A program made the translations under genes and the position numbers. A DNA stretch of 64,000 nt from Straminergon stramineum (Eukaryota; Streptophyta; Bryopsida; Hypnales; Calliergonaceae), in contig OY987265.1 in NCBI GenBank assembly GCA_963920665.1, positions 17,365,001 through 17,429,000 on the forward strand. The letters are read 5' to 3'. The notes beneath the pieces are model-generated. The model had not been told where the DNA came from. It saw only the letters and a list, made by a program, of their open reading frames with translations, and made no database searches. Below, in pieces: positions 1 to 11,772 of this stretch (position 1 is the stretch's first letter; the number at the start of each line of letters is the position of its first letter).

Positions 1-519
1 GTATTTTTGAAAAGTATGTTAAAATGAAATTTAACTTCATTTATTATTCATTTTTTGATTGTGTGTTTAATCAATACACATCGAGTCTCTTTTCCTATTG
101 TCAAATAAATGTTTTGCAAATGAAAAACAATGCAACCACAACAGACCTTCACGCACAAACAAATAGAACTTGGAAAATGACAAATGTAGCATGTAAATAT
201 TTAGAGGAGTTCCTCAAGTAATTACTCAATACCTTCCTCCACATCCATTAAGCCTCTAATGATTCCATCATTGCATCAAAAATTGTGCAACATGTATTAA
301 AAATAAAAAATAATGCAACATGTAAACATGCACCTATAGTAAAATCTATGATCCAAATACAAGAGATTGACTCAAGCTAGGAATGAATCCATCTTTGAAT
401 GCCTACAAACTGCTAAATCCTAGGAAAAGTTTGACATTGCATGTTCAAGAATTGGTTATTGGCATACTTGTATAACCTACCTACATTCAACCCATAATTC
501 AGGCACTATTAAAATTGAT

Positions 520-1300
520 CAATTGAGGAGCAAAATTAATTGAGGAACTAAATTATTTGTAAAAATTGATCAAAGTAACTGAGGGCTAAATTAACCCCTA
601 AGTGCATCGACGTCCATTTTCTGGACGATGAACACATGGAAACTTAAGTTTTATCCTCCTAACTACTTGGATGAAAGTTATTTTAATTTGTGAAGATAGG
701 TTATCAAGTTGTCCTATCTAAGGGTTGGATTTGGTGTTACTAGAGTTCATATTTTTCTAAAATTACAAAGGTACGAGTGTGTCAAGTGGTCAAAGTGCAT
801 TGACTTTAATTCAAAATTGGATTAGCCAAAATGAGGTCATAGATAGGAAGAATACAAAAATTTCAAAAAATCACCATGTGAAGAGAACCTCATTTCAAAT
901 CCATTCATACAAATTTTACTCAAAAAAATGATAATATTTTACTTGCAATCAAATTTTGAAGGAATTTTGAAATTTTTCTTTCAAAATTTGTAAAAAAAGA
1001 TTGGTGATAGCGTTGGTGAATCTAACTATACAAATGGAATCGAAAAATCAAAATCTACAACTTTTATTTGCATTTCAATTCCAAAATTTGCTTCCAAATA
1101 GTACTTTGTAATGATTTTCTCAAATCGTCATTTCTGGAGATGAATCTGGACGTTCAGGGTTGAGTGAGGACAAAATTAACTGTAAAAATTGATCAAATTA
1201 ACTGAGGGCTAAAATAAACTGTAAAATTGATCAAATTAACTGAGGGCTAAATTAACTGGAAAAAGTGATCAAATTAAATGAGGAGTTAAATGAACTGTAA
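520..1300. repeat. ~38 bp tandem repeat, interrupted
   Basis: Units of the form TGAGGGCTAAATTAAC plus a GTAAAAATTGATCAAATT half recur about every 38 bp; for example TGAGGGCTAAA starts at 1203 and again at 1241. Degenerate units lie on both sides of the TTAA-flanked element at 595-1159, so the element sits inside the array. No coding signal is visible. Units after 1300 decay quickly. Confidence 0.7.
591..1163. mobile_element. piggyBac-like non-autonomous element P1
   Basis: The left end is TTAA (591-594) followed by CCCCTAAGTGCATCGACG. The right end, read inward on the other strand, is CCCTGAACGTCCAG, bordered by TTGA (1160-1163), one transition away from TTAA. A TTAA target with CCC termini is the hallmark of piggyBac transposons (family knowledge). 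A subterminal hairpin CGTCCA-loop-TGGACG occupies 611-627 and has counterparts in the other elements of this type in the window. The body (565 bp) has no transposase-sized ORF. Confidence 0.6.
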
Positions 1301-2075
1301 AATTTGAGCTGAATTATTGGAACGAAATGTAACTGAATGAAATTAAATGAACAGAGGGCCAAATTCATAAACTGAACTGGAATTAAATCAAATGGAATGT
1401 TCAATGTTCCAGTCATTTCAGAACTCAACCAAATTACTGTCACAGTTCAGTTTATGAATGGCCAGATGTTCTGGAATTTAATTGAGGGCTGGAGCTCAAA
1501 TCTGCTTTCCCAAATGGACAGATGTTTTACCATTTTTTGTTACTATGTCTATTCACTATTATTAGAATGGTCAAATTTTCAATTTTCTTGTTGGCAAGTG
1601 AAAGGAGGTTTCAACACACCAAAGAACATGACATTTCGATATAGTATGCAAAAGTTATGAAAGGTCAAAGTTTCAAATAATAACTTCCATTGGTTCATGA
1701 TAGAGGTGTTCATGATCCAATGAAGGAGTCCAATCCGGCCCTAGATGGGACTTTGGGCCACCCAAAACCTTGTCCTAATTTCTTCCTTTGAGCTGGAAGG
1801 TTTGACGCCAAAACTATACCACCTAAGGCAACATGTAGGATGAGTTGTAGTTCCAACTTAGCCCTAGCATAAAGTCCTTGAGCCAAATTTGAAGGAATTG
1901 AGTGATCCTATTGGTTCAAACTTAGAGAATTTGGGGCAGCCTTCAATCCAACCCAAAATATAAACCAGGCCTTAGAAACAATACACATGAATTTCAAGAG
2001 AGCATTTGTGCAGTGTGTGGTAGCGTGAAATTCTAAGTTTTTTGGTTTTACTTAGTAATACTAATCGGAAAGCTC
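1300..2075. other. gene-free stretch
   Basis: AT-rich unique-looking sequence. The short reading frames here have no recognisable domain and look like chance frames. I see no RNA gene, terminal repeats or tandem repeat. Confidence 0.4.
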
Positions 2076-2278
2076 GATAGGGATATCCGGATTCGGTTAA
2101 GGAACCATAAGGGGTGGAAATAGAAGAGGAAAATGAGATAGTGGAAAGATCTATTCAATCCAGTTTCCAGGGAGTGAACGGATAGGAGCAGATGTTTGAC
2201 CAGATAGGGATGGACCGGATACCATATAGGAACCGGATCCAGATTAGGTCATGATGAGGTAGCAGGGGGGCCAACAAG

Positions 2279-2286
2279 TATATAAG
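2279..2286 (+). promoter_or_regulatory. TATA box
   Basis: TATATAAG about 260 bp upstream of the ATG at 2539. The sequence between is GC-richer and free of long ORFs, as expected of a leader or U5 region. It probably served the element's transcription. Confidence 0.4.
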
Positions 2287-2538
2287 GGATGGCCTAGCCA
2301 GTGGCACCTCTTTTACACTTTTCGTTTTCCAGCGCTCTCAAGCTCCTCATGTCTGTTAGTTTCTGCTGTCCGTGTCAGTCATTGTTTGAAGTGTTTTCTG
2401 CGAGAATTATAGTGTCAGTATCTTAGTTTGGTTTTCGGTTGAGATCGGAGAGTGAAAGAAAGGACCGGGACATGCGGCTAGAGGAGAGACAGTGAGGTAG
2501 GATCGGAAAGGGGATCCTCCGAGCTCGCATCCGTGACC

Positions 2539-4221
2539 ATGCCGCAGCTCAAGAGAACTAGAGGCCAGGCTAGCTCATCATCCACAGTAGAGGTCAAACT
2601 CTGGAAAATAGTTCCGGTTGTTCTTCTTTCAGAGTATACTCGAGCGGAACTCATGGACGATTTGAACTCCATGGGTTGTATAGGGTTTGCAACAAAGCCC
2701 TGGGGCTTCAAAGAGGAAGTCCTAGTGAGAGAACTCTTGGGCAAAGTGTCCAATGAGTGGGACAATACGTTGAGAGTGGTTCCGCCTCTCTGGACGGAAG
2801 ATGTCTGGAGATTGGTTTACGGTTTCCGGCCAGGAGGATTTGGGATGGCCAGCCGGAAGGACGATTTCGTCCGAGGCAAGTTCGAGGGTGTAGTGAACCC
2901 GAAGGACGGATATGCCATAGAGGACTGTATCGATGAGCGGAACCGCCGACTCTTACAGTTTCTTGTTCTGATCCTACATCCGGAAAAGCCAACAAGGGTT
3001 ACCATTACCCTTGCGAATACAATTTTCGGGGCTCTGAGAGGGGACTGGAAATTCGATTGGGCCCAGATCATTTCCGATCTGGTGCTCCAATTAGTCAATA
3101 GAGTTGGAAAGAGTAGGGCAACTCTAGTGTGTTCCTACTTAATGCATCTCTATAAGTCTCACCAACTCTTGAATGACACAGAAGACCGGGTGTGGAAGGA
3201 TTAGGAAGTAGTCTTGAGATATGGGGAATCGGGATCGGATCAAGAGGCCGAATCTGATTCTGAACCGGGAGAGGATTGGGAGTCGGAAGAAGAGGAGGCG
3301 CCCATACCGCTGATCAAGCGCCAGAAGACTACCTCCCCCAACAAACGAGGGGCACCACCCGCTCGTAACACTCCAGCTCCGGAAGAGAAACCGGAAGTGG
3401 AGAAAGCAATGTCAGAGGAAACGGATCCCGAGGATCTGTTCAACCCTCTTGTGAAGGTCCTCTGTGATATCAGAATGGATTGGGAACATAAGAGGAGGAT
3501 AGTGGTCGCAATCGGGAGGTTGGTGGGAGCGCCACTAGACAGAGAGCTTCCGGAAAAGGTGGCGAGTTGCATCTCTGATCCGGTCGAGACCTGGAAGTAG
3601 GAAGCAGAAATCCGCCGGCTACAAGAGGAGGTGGATCGGCTGAAAGCGGAACTCCTGGTACACAAGGAGAACTTTGCAGCCACAAAGTCCATTGCAAAGG
3701 ATGCTCGGAAGATGGTGGAGCAAGTGAAGGCCATATTCGGGGAGACCGGAACGGACCTCACCAAAGCAAAGCTGTTTGACGAGAGGGTGCACGAAGAGAA
3801 GAAACCATCCGGTTCCCGGATGGTGAGGATTCTCACAGACTTTGCCGAGCAGGTAGAAGCAGCAATGAAGGAGGCCCGGAAGGCAGCGGACCAAATGGAG
3901 GAGAGTACTCGGATACTGTCGGGAGCAACTTGCTCTCGTGGTATACGACTCTCGGATCTCTCTCTCCCGGATTCGTTCCCGGACGTAACGGTGGGAGAGG
4001 GGAAGGATGCGACCCCCAAGTCCAAGAGATCGGAGGTCAGAGCAACCTAGGTCAATACGCCCGGAACTGCCATCGACTTGGATTCACCACCCGCATCCAC
4101 AGAAGGCAATCCGGTTCCTCGACCTTAAGAGGGAGAGAGGAATCGGAACTTAAACGAGATTTTCGAACAAATGGACCCGGGAGCGGATAGTGCCACCATC
4201 GGATCTCGGATAGACACTTAG
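2539..4221 (+). pseudogene. gag-like/accessory ORF of a retroelement, broken by four in-frame stops
   Basis: One reading frame runs from ATG 2539 (context GACCATGC) to TAG 4219-4221, interrupted by TAG at 3202 and 3598, TAG at 4048 and TAA at 4126. Between the stops the frame never shifts, so these are point lesions in a once continuous protein of about 560 residues. All four stops can be explained by C-to-T change of Gln codons (CAG/CAA), as expected of a methylated silenced transposon. Seen in the protein: a folded-looking N-terminal ~220 residues with many Trp and Leu (motifs LWTEDVWRLVYGF and LHPEKPTR); an acidic Ser/Glu-rich linker (from 3226); a basic patch; and a heptad-rich coiled-coil region (about 3601-3920). 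There is no zinc knuckle, protease or polymerase motif. I do not recognise the family with certainty; gag-like protein or an extra ORF of a Ty3-type element are the leading ideas. Programmed readthrough at TAG is possible but four stops make it unlikely. Confidence 0.5.
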
Positions 4222-4259
4222 GATGTACATAGTAAGTAGAGTAGGAACGGATACGGATC

Positions 4260-5027
4260 CTGTTCCAATCCAGTTAGGAGTAGGTAGGAAGTGGAAAATC
4301 CGGCCCAAGTCGCGGCGGAACTTTTGCAGGCATTTCCTGTCCACTTGTACCTTTTTGAGTTGTATATAAGTCAGCGCCCGCAAGGGACGCTGGGAGTCTT
4401 CTTTTTGCAAATTCCTTGTACCTTTGTATGCGCTCTTGTTTTGTGTGTATCTCCCAAGCTTGGCAGGTTTACATGATGTGGAGTTAGCGAGGTTTAGAGT
4501 GGATTTGTGACTTGATCTCTCCCCTTAGTGCGATAGTTTCTGATCCTTAGTGTGTGAGTAGGTTGTGTAAGCGTTGGGAGTGGATTTCAGTGCCTTAGCA
4601 GATCTAGGGTTGTGAGTTCCGGGTGAGATAGCCGCTGTTAGGCTAGGCGGATAGGGAGGGTATCCTTAGTCGCGCTAGAACACCTGGATGGGAAATACAG
4701 TTGAGTGTCCGATCTTCTGAGAGGTCTCACTACCTTAGTTGGTAAACGGAATAATTCTAGTTACTGTTGGAACGGACGAGTACACTTGTAACCACCTAGC
4801 TTTGCACGGGTAGGAGCTGGCATTGAGGTCGTTGTAGTAAGAATGGATCGTACGGGGGATCTCTATGTGACCTGCATTCCGGATTGCTGTCGGGATTCTT
4901 GTGAGGGATCAAACCGGATCCGAGTTAGTTAGGAGAGGAAGGGAGAGAACAATGGATCTTCAACCACTATAATCCGTAGAAGGAGTGGTGGGCCTACCAC
5001 TCACAAACCTAAGTGGCGAACCCTCTC
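4260..5027 (+). repeat. possible LTR
   Basis: The segment begins TGTTCC and ends CTCTCA immediately before TGGTCCAACAG, which could be a primer-binding site since such sites begin with TGG. It contains TATATAAG (4373) and a T-rich stretch where R/U5 would lie. No second copy of this LTR exists in the window, so the boundaries are tentative. Confidence 0.25.
4373..4380 (+). promoter_or_regulatory. TATA box in putative LTR
   Basis: TATATAAG, the same octamer as at 2279 but in unrelated flanking sequence. It lies where the U3/R boundary of the putative LTR would be. Confidence 0.35.
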
Positions 5028-5289
5028 ATGGTCCAACAGAGGCAAAATTAAACTGGAAGGGAATTGACGAGACACAGGAACAATCCAGAGCGGATTGGTT
5101 CAGAGAAGTACGAGGACCGGAATTGTTTAGGTCCTGGAGATTGGAAGAATTGGGTTAACCGGAGGTTTAAAGAATCGGATGGGAAGTAATCCGGTCCTAG
5201 TCCTCTTGGTGGTTGGTTGTTTCCGGTTTTAGATCTAGGACCGGAAAGGAAGTTTTAGAGGTTGAGAGAGCTTACTCACTTAAATCAAG

Positions 5290-6329
5290 TAAATACTTCA
5301 CAGAATCTCGTGGGTTCGATCTTTAGAGTCACTTCGTTATGCTCTAGAGTGATTTTTGTGAGCATAATAGGGAATTTACTTATCTTGTGCTGCGACACAG
5401 TGCTATTGCAAGGCTATGACCAAAGAGAATGTAAAGTCCACCATGTCTAAATTAACCGATTGAGAGCATCCTTAGTCTCACCCAACCATTTTGCTCGGCA
5501 ACAATATGTAGGCTGTCAATCATGAAAACCAAGCCCAATGCATCTCTTAACATACCTTCCATCCTAACAGACTCGACATTTGAACACCCTAGCACATCAA
5601 ATTCAACGTATTTGATGTGCCCACAAAGAAGTTGTGCATGCAACCAATCAACAACATCATAGTAGCAATTGCTTTGTTCTTTCATGTTGCTTTGCCAATT
5701 GACAAAGAGATTCCAACAAGCCCCTGCTAATCAAAATGAGGGTTTGAAGAACCACCCATTGCACAACTTTTTTTCATTTTTTATAAAGTGCCCAAATAGC
5801 GATATAAAATGTTATAGTGCTGCTCCAAATTTCAACATTGACTCTAGATATTGAATAGAAAATATCACATTAGCACATATGACATGTCCATAATTTTGAT
5901 TTCATCCACAATTTGGCGATTTCATCCAAGATCTTTTTTAATTTAAAGTTTTTTGGCAAAAAACTTCATGGTTTGTTGCTATTTTAATTTTAGCCAAATT
6001 ATTTTATTTGATGCAATCTTGCACTATAATGCCCACCAAACAAGCCTTGGTCCATTGGTTGAGGAGTTAGACCCCAAGAATTGCCATCTTAAGAAAACTT
6101 CTAGGTGAATATGCTCTACATGCATTGTTGTAGGGTTAGATTGTAGCAATGGCAACCTTGGAAATGGCACCAAATGAATCGCCAAGTGACCCATAGAGGA
6201 GAAATATCAATGAAAGGCAATGGATAGGGTGATGTAGCATCTAACCCTACATCGCAGAGTGAGTAGGGTTACGGCTTGTAGCGAAGTGCCATTAGGCGCT
6301 ATTAGAATTTTTGTAGAATTTATAGAATT
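5290..6329. other. gene-free stretch
   Basis: AT-rich. A 77-codon open frame on the minus strand (5685-5452) has no recognisable domain, and its neighbourhood shows no splice context that I trust. Nothing else supportable. Confidence 0.35.
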
Positions 6330-6505
6330 CACCAATTATAAGTGCATGGAAATTCATTGGTAGCCTAGGTAGCACATGCATACTTCACCAAGGCTTTCAA
6401 GACTAGTCCCATTATATAGTTCTAGCTCTACTTTTCACCTATGAAGACCACATGCAAGACCAAATGATAATGAGCAATTCAAATATTTCCAAACATCACT
6501 TCTTA
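6330..6505 (+). repeat. duplication block 1, copy 1
   Basis: Pairs with 40045-40225. Shared landmarks include GGAAATTCATTGGTAGCC, the phrase ATGCAAGACCAAAT and ACATCACTTCTTA. No ORF is conserved between the two. Confidence 0.75.
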
Positions 6506-7404
6506 ACCCCTAATGACCCAAGGGAGGTGTACTTCAAAAAATAGGCCCAAATTGCCAAGAACTTCATTAATTTTTTAATAATTTTTTCTTCAAATTGGAT
6601 AGAATGTTGCCAAAGGATATTGAATTTCACATTGAGAGTGAGCACCTCAAAAAAATTCAGATTGTTTGACTACACAATTAAGTAGATTTTTAAGTTTTAA
6701 ATTTTATTTGGGTTAATGGAAAAAAAGGGCAACACACTTTGTAGGAGCATGCCTTAGTGAGAATATTTTGAAATGATGACCTTTTTGTACTCAATGAAAG
6801 ATGAAAGTTGAGAATGCTCATCTAAAATTCCACAACATTCCTAGCATTTTTCATTTCATAGTGGAGCTTGCAATACAATGCGGGTGTTGAAATGAGAGTA
6901 GTATTTGTAAGAAAAACAAACATGGGCACGCTTGTCTTTTCCTTGAGCTCTTTGAATTTGCCCTTTTCAAGGTAGGTGGATCTCCTAAACAATTGTAGAT
7001 TTGGCCATATCATATTGAATTGTAACATTCTTAGCATTAAACACACTTGAGAGATCCAACCTCCAAGCTCCTCTAGATTAGCAATGGTGGCTAAGACACA
7101 AAATAGATGCACTTTCTTGGGGTAGTAAATCACCAATTCAACAACAACACTGGTAACACCAAATGAGATTGAATCTCACAATCCCTAGACTTGCAACAAA
7201 CTTGTAAGAAATGCAAAAGCGACATGAAAGGCTACATGAAAAAAGTTAGAACTACACCAACACGAATCAGTCAATGATCATGGCCAATTCTTACGAAATG
7301 AGTAAACTATTTACTATAGCAAGTCCTACAACGACTAGACTATGCAGAACTTTTAGTAGAAGTATTTGAAAAGCACAGACTCTTCCCATAGAGTTCCACG
7401 GGAG

Positions 7405-8035
7405 AGATCGCTAAGGTATAGTAGTATGTGGTTATTGCAACCATCTTCTTCAAACAACCTAAGAGGTACCTCTGAAATGGATAGTAAGTGGTTTTAAAAT
7501 GGACTACCATCAATGTGAGAGCGTAATTAAGATTTGTCAAGTATTGATTCATACTTTGCCAATGGATAGAATAAGAGCCAGAGAGGGTCCATTTCAAAGT
7601 CAGAGTGTGTCCACTTAATTTTTCTAAATGAGAATTGATTGCCCAATTGCCTTCTTACAAATTTTAAAAGAATTTAGGATCCATTTAAGTTTAGTAATGG
7701 TTGCATTTAGAAACCTTTCGTATTACTTTTTGAATGCCTCAATGCTTATTTTTGGTCAATCCATATCTTTTTTCATATTGCATGTGTGGGTTTTGCAAGG
7801 CCTATGATCAAGAATAGGTGCCTACCAAAGAATTCTTTGAAAATTCATAAATAATTCATAAATGCTCCAAAAAAAATGAAACCACATGTCTTAGATTCCG
7901 CATCAATTTTTTTTTCTTCAAGTGAAAAATAAGGGAAAATATTTTTGGACATTTGAAAACCATCAAAAAGGCCCAATAGCTGTTAAATGGATGCTTTATA
8001 AGCACATTACCTTAATGCACTTCATCCAGTACTAC
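7405..8035 (+). repeat. duplication block 2, copy 1
   Basis: Pairs with 41555-42145: both contain CAACCATCTTCTTCAA-like sequence, GGTACCTCTG, CAAGTATTGATTCATA and GGCCTATGATCAAGAATA. Several stops fall in every frame, so this is conserved by descent rather than as a gene. Confidence 0.75.
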
Positions 8036-9147
8036 AAAGTCCACATTCATGAGACGACCACTCCTTCCTGCAGACTTTCAACAGTGCAAACGCCGCAGCA
8101 TGAGATCTCTCTTCACAAATTTATATAATTCAATAGAATCATTCGTGTGGTGCTTCAAAAGAATTCTGCAGATTATCACTCCTTATACTCTCCCAAACCC
8201 AAAGCTGCAAGGTCCTTCACGTGTGACAACAAACCTACTAGACATACACTAGTGTTCACTACGGGGAGAAGAGTATGTTCAATAAGCTATCTTCATTCCA
8301 CTATGGAATATTCAAGATTGAGAGTATGATGTAGATTCTGAGCCCCAAACTAGGAATTGCAAATTTATGAACTTCTGGGCAGTCATCGACTTTTACTGTT
8401 GACTAAGGCAATATCTATAACCAAATTATGGTTTCACAAATCCTAAAACCATAAACCCTAGGCAATCAGTTTTTTGAACATCACACCTTTCATATAGCAT
8501 GTTGTGCAAGATTTCTGTAATCATAATCAAAATAGGAGCCTCCAGATGTTCACAACTGCATCTCCTCTGAGCACCCCGGCTACATTTTCCTCTCCCAAAA
8601 GCTCTCTCCATGCCCAGTGTGAGCAAATTTTGAAACTTAAATTTCCCTCAGACATCCCATTCAAACAACCGTAGGTGTTGCAGAGGCTATTTGAATGTTC
8701 CAAATCTGAAAATTACAACTACTTCTAATTTCTTAATGTGAATCAATAAAACATAAGTGAATAAAAAACTAATTCAAAACAAGGGAGTAGGCTGAAACCA
8801 AGCTAGAATGCACTGGAAATCACAGCTGTGGTTTGACTCAGGTCATTGTAAACATCGAATGAAGCTTTAAAGAATCATTCTGTGCAAATGAACTTGATGC
8901 ATCTTGAGACCTCTTCATGCAGCCTGAGTTTTTAATCCATTCCTGGTACTTGATTAAAGCAGAGATTTCCAGCAAATTCATTGACAAGGGAATGGATGCA
9001 GTTTGGGCTACTTAGTTAACCTTACAAGGAAGTCATCAGACATGCTCGAGCATGACTGATCAAGAGTGCCTCTCATTGAAGGTGGGTTTTCACCATGCAT
9101 CGTCAAAATTTGATGATGGGATTAATGGCTATTTGAAGGGATACTAG
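8036..9147. other. gene-free stretch
   Basis: Short unrelated open frames only (8049-8329 plus, 8626-8426 minus). A decayed exon could be hidden here, but I recognise no domain and cannot support one. Confidence 0.3.
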
Positions 9148-9600
9148 TGTGTCCTGTGCTGTTGCCACAGCCAAAATAAAAATAATTTTTTAATTTTTAG
9201 TTCCTTTAAATTTAGAAATTCCATAACTTCCACACCTTATGTCCAAACAAAACAAAAATGTATTGTGGGCTTTCTAATGGTAGCAAAAATGAAACTGGGG
9301 AAGCACAGTTCTGGAGGTCTCAATGTCACAAATTAACAAAACAAACATCTTCATTCAAGGTATACTAGTGTGCCCTTTGCTATTGCCATAGTCAAAATAA
9401 AAAGTATCAATAATTTAAAATTTTAAAAATTAAAAAAAAAATAGAAATTAAATATCTTTTATGTCATGAGTTGGAACACCATAAAAAATCCACACCCCTT
9501 TCCTTGTAAAGAGCTTTCAAATGATACCATGAACACGTCTTGGGGACACAGTTTTGGAGATCTCACCGCAAGAAACAAAACAAACAAACAACCTCATTTC
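9148..9600 (+). repeat. dispersed repeat, two head-to-tail copies
   Basis: Two divergent copies start with ACTAGTGTGYCCTKTGC (9148 and 9364), followed by RCCAAAATAAAAA and then an AT-rich body ending with ACAAAACAAAC-type sequence. A third set lies at 42535-43140. The family is unclassified; I saw no terminal inverted repeat. Confidence 0.5.
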
Positions 9601-10186
9601 AAGTATAGATTATTCTCGATTTGGCGATTAATTTTCAGTTGTATTTGTTTGTGGATCTTTTTGTGTGTATGGATTCTTCTTCAATCTCCTCAGAAAAGTG
9701 AACTTTTATTTCTGTGTTGTCTGTATGGTTCTGCTTTTGCTGGTACACTGCTGGGTGTGAGGTACTGTGTACAGGCTTCTCTTGAGAATGAGTTAAGAAT
9801 TTTGTTTCATTTACAGTATGTAGTAGTTACATAATCTGCAGTCAAACCATTGCATGGCCTCTGATCATGTTCATTTTCTACCTCGTTGCATTTCTGTGGT
9901 TTTCCTGCACATATATGTTTCCATTTATGTGTCTTGGGATCTAGAGTATTTGAAGCACATACATATTCTCCAATGCTGTATAGAAAGGTTGCAAAGTAAC
10001 TCTTCGGTTGTAGCCTTCAAGTTTTCCTGTTTTTCCTTTGTTCTTGTCCTTCTGGACTTTCTCAAGAGTGCTTCACATTCTTCTTCCATACTTCCTACAC
10101 TTCACCCATGCACGGGTGTGGGTATCTAATGTAGTGAAGATTTTGTACTGATACTTGATAGTAATCTGTGCTTGTGGTATCAGGTC

Positions 10187-10354
10187 AGAAAAAAGTGCAC
10201 ATGTCAGAGATTATCATGACCTATCAGTTTCTCCTCAAAAGAATTGGAAGATTGATGCCAGGAATTCAGTGGGAAAAGATGACCAGGTTGAAAATCCTGA
10301 TGAACCTTTGCTGTCCATGTTTGTCGTGGTGACTAAGTTGGACAATTTTGAGTA
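10187..10354 (+). pseudogene. possible relic exon
   Basis: After an AG that could be an acceptor (TGTGGTATCAG) an open stretch encodes SAHVRDYHDLSVSPQKNW and ends near LLSMFVVVTKLDN, followed by GTACGT, a plausible donor. The copy at 46523-46690 keeps DYQDLSVSPRKNW and VVLTKLGNF, so the protein reading is partly conserved between paralogues. I do not recognise the family. Alternatives are chance openness and recent duplication. Confidence 0.25.
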
Positions 10355-10505
10355 CGTAGGATAATTAATATATTGGGCTATTGGTTCTCAGTCATCGCGG
10401 TAATGATGCCTAGTCTCAATTAGTGATCACGAGCTTGGCATTCATATGTAGCATGGCTTTAACGAAATTAACCTAGTGAGCTGGTCTTCTATATGTTTAC
10501 TACAG

Positions 10506-10594
10506 GAAGAGGCACTTCAAAGAGAAGTGCAACACTTGAGAGCAGAATTTGTGAGTGCTGAAGAATGGGAGACATTACATCTTGAACTGTACGT
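10506..10594 (+). pseudogene. possible relic exon, coiled-coil-like
   Basis: TTTACTACAG precedes an open run reading EEALQREVQHLRAEF, heptad-like. Unit 2 has TACTACAG followed by IEEAFEREVQHL before a MITE interrupts it at 47128. It would follow the candidate exon at 10187-10354. Function unknown. Confidence 0.25.
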
Positions 10595-10876
10595 TCCCAT
10601 CTTCGTGGGTGATAATCATGTAAACAGGAGATGAAGCAGTACAAAATTTTTCTATGCAATCATGTACAAAAACATCACAAATTTATGTAGGGCAATCAAT
10701 AGACCCCCAAAGAGATACAAACGACATAAATCAAACCCATCATCTTGCATGATGTTTGACACAAAGAAATATAAACCCTTTAAAGAATTCTTTAAAATGG
10801 AAGTTCTGTACAAATCTAAGGCAGAAGAATGAATAATGAATTCACTTTTTGTTATTTACATTCCCACGTTGTCTCA

Positions 10877-11106
10877 TTAACCCTTGAACGCCGGGTTGGT
10901 GACCGTGGAAATCATGCATGTTGGAACCATGTGACATCATCCACTTTAAAAGATCCAAATATACTCATTGGGAGTCAAACTGCTATAGAAGATCTCCCCT
11001 TTCGACCCCTAATTCCGAGGATGAATAGTTGCAATTTTTTCCTATAGAGGAGAATTCCTTGACGTTCATTGGACAAAAAATGTCAATTGTGTCGTTCAAG
11101 GGTTAA
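10877..11106. mobile_element. piggyBac-like non-autonomous element P2
   Basis: TTAA (10877-10880) then CCCTTGAACG; the right end is CGTTCAAGGG then TTAA (11103-11106). The 10 bp inverted termini are perfect. The paralogous locus has one TTAA at 53386-53389 between matching flanks (GTTCTATCTCC on the left; GCCTCTCATAAG versus GCATCTCAAAAG on the right), so the insertion and TTAA duplication can be read directly. Subterminal hairpin GACA-loop-TGTC at 11072-11084. The 222 bp body is non-coding. Confidence 0.8.
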
Positions 11107-11772
11107 GCATCTCAAAAGCTCTGATTGTGGGTGAGTTCTAGAATGTAAACAAGGTATAGGGAAGGTAGTTTTAGGTTGAGTAACTCTTCTGATGTGCAAA
11201 TAGATCTGCACCTTACCTTGCACTGGTTTTCAAAAAGAAATAAAGGATCAGAGTCCATTAATTTAGTGCATATTTTGGGATTTGTTTAGGAAGTTCATCC
11301 ATCCTTGACTGATCCCATCTTGACTTTATGAGGTGCAGCAATCTGGAGGGGTGCATGGACAGAGTCTCTAGAGGTGGCTTGGAAACTCAATGCGAACAAT
11401 TTTTATAGACTTAGTGATCAATACTTTGTGTTTGTGTTGAAAGTCAAGCTTAAAGTTAGTCAAGTTTTTTGGAAGGCCAGGTTTTTTGGAAGTTGCTCAT
11501 GCTGTCATCATGGTTGGTGAACTAAACAAGGATTTACCTTTCAACCTGTGCATTGTCAGTCACCAAGTCTGGATTCCTAATTGGGATCGACAATCATCCT
11601 GCATGCAGGAACTACAGCTTGAAATTGCAGTATCTAGAGTGTTATATGTTTTGAGGCTCCTCTTATGCACAACCTGGAGTTGAAATTTGGGAAATGGATC
11701 AAATGTTCAATTCTGTTTTTTCAAAATAATTGAATTGTATAAGGTAACTACACCTAAAATCAAACAAATAAA

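Larger units (their letters stand above)
2080..5290 (+). mobile_element. GC-rich island, probable decayed retroelement
   Basis: Base composition changes abruptly: CpG and the motif CCGGA/TCCGG recur throughout, unlike the AT-rich flanks. The island contains a TATA box and leader (2279-2538), a long broken reading frame (2539-4221), a second TATA box (4373) and a TG...CA segment that could be an LTR (4260-5027). This combination suggests a remnant of an LTR retroelement with a gag-like or accessory ORF. No protease, reverse transcriptase or integrase motif is visible, and I could not find two matching LTRs. The class is inferred. Confidence 0.5.
9840..10650 (+). repeat. duplication block 3, copy 1
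   Basis: Pairs with 45770-47790. A near-identical run around 10030-10095 (TTCTGGACTTTCTCAAGAG and onward) matches 45985-46045. This copy lacks three insertions found in the other: a 400 bp MITE, a 212 bp retroposon and a 541 bp MITE. Confidence 0.8.

Noticed and set aside
2080..5290. Full-length LTR retrotransposon with paired LTRs
   Set aside because: The sequences around the two TATATAAG boxes (2279 and 4373) do not match each other, and no polymerase motifs lie between them.
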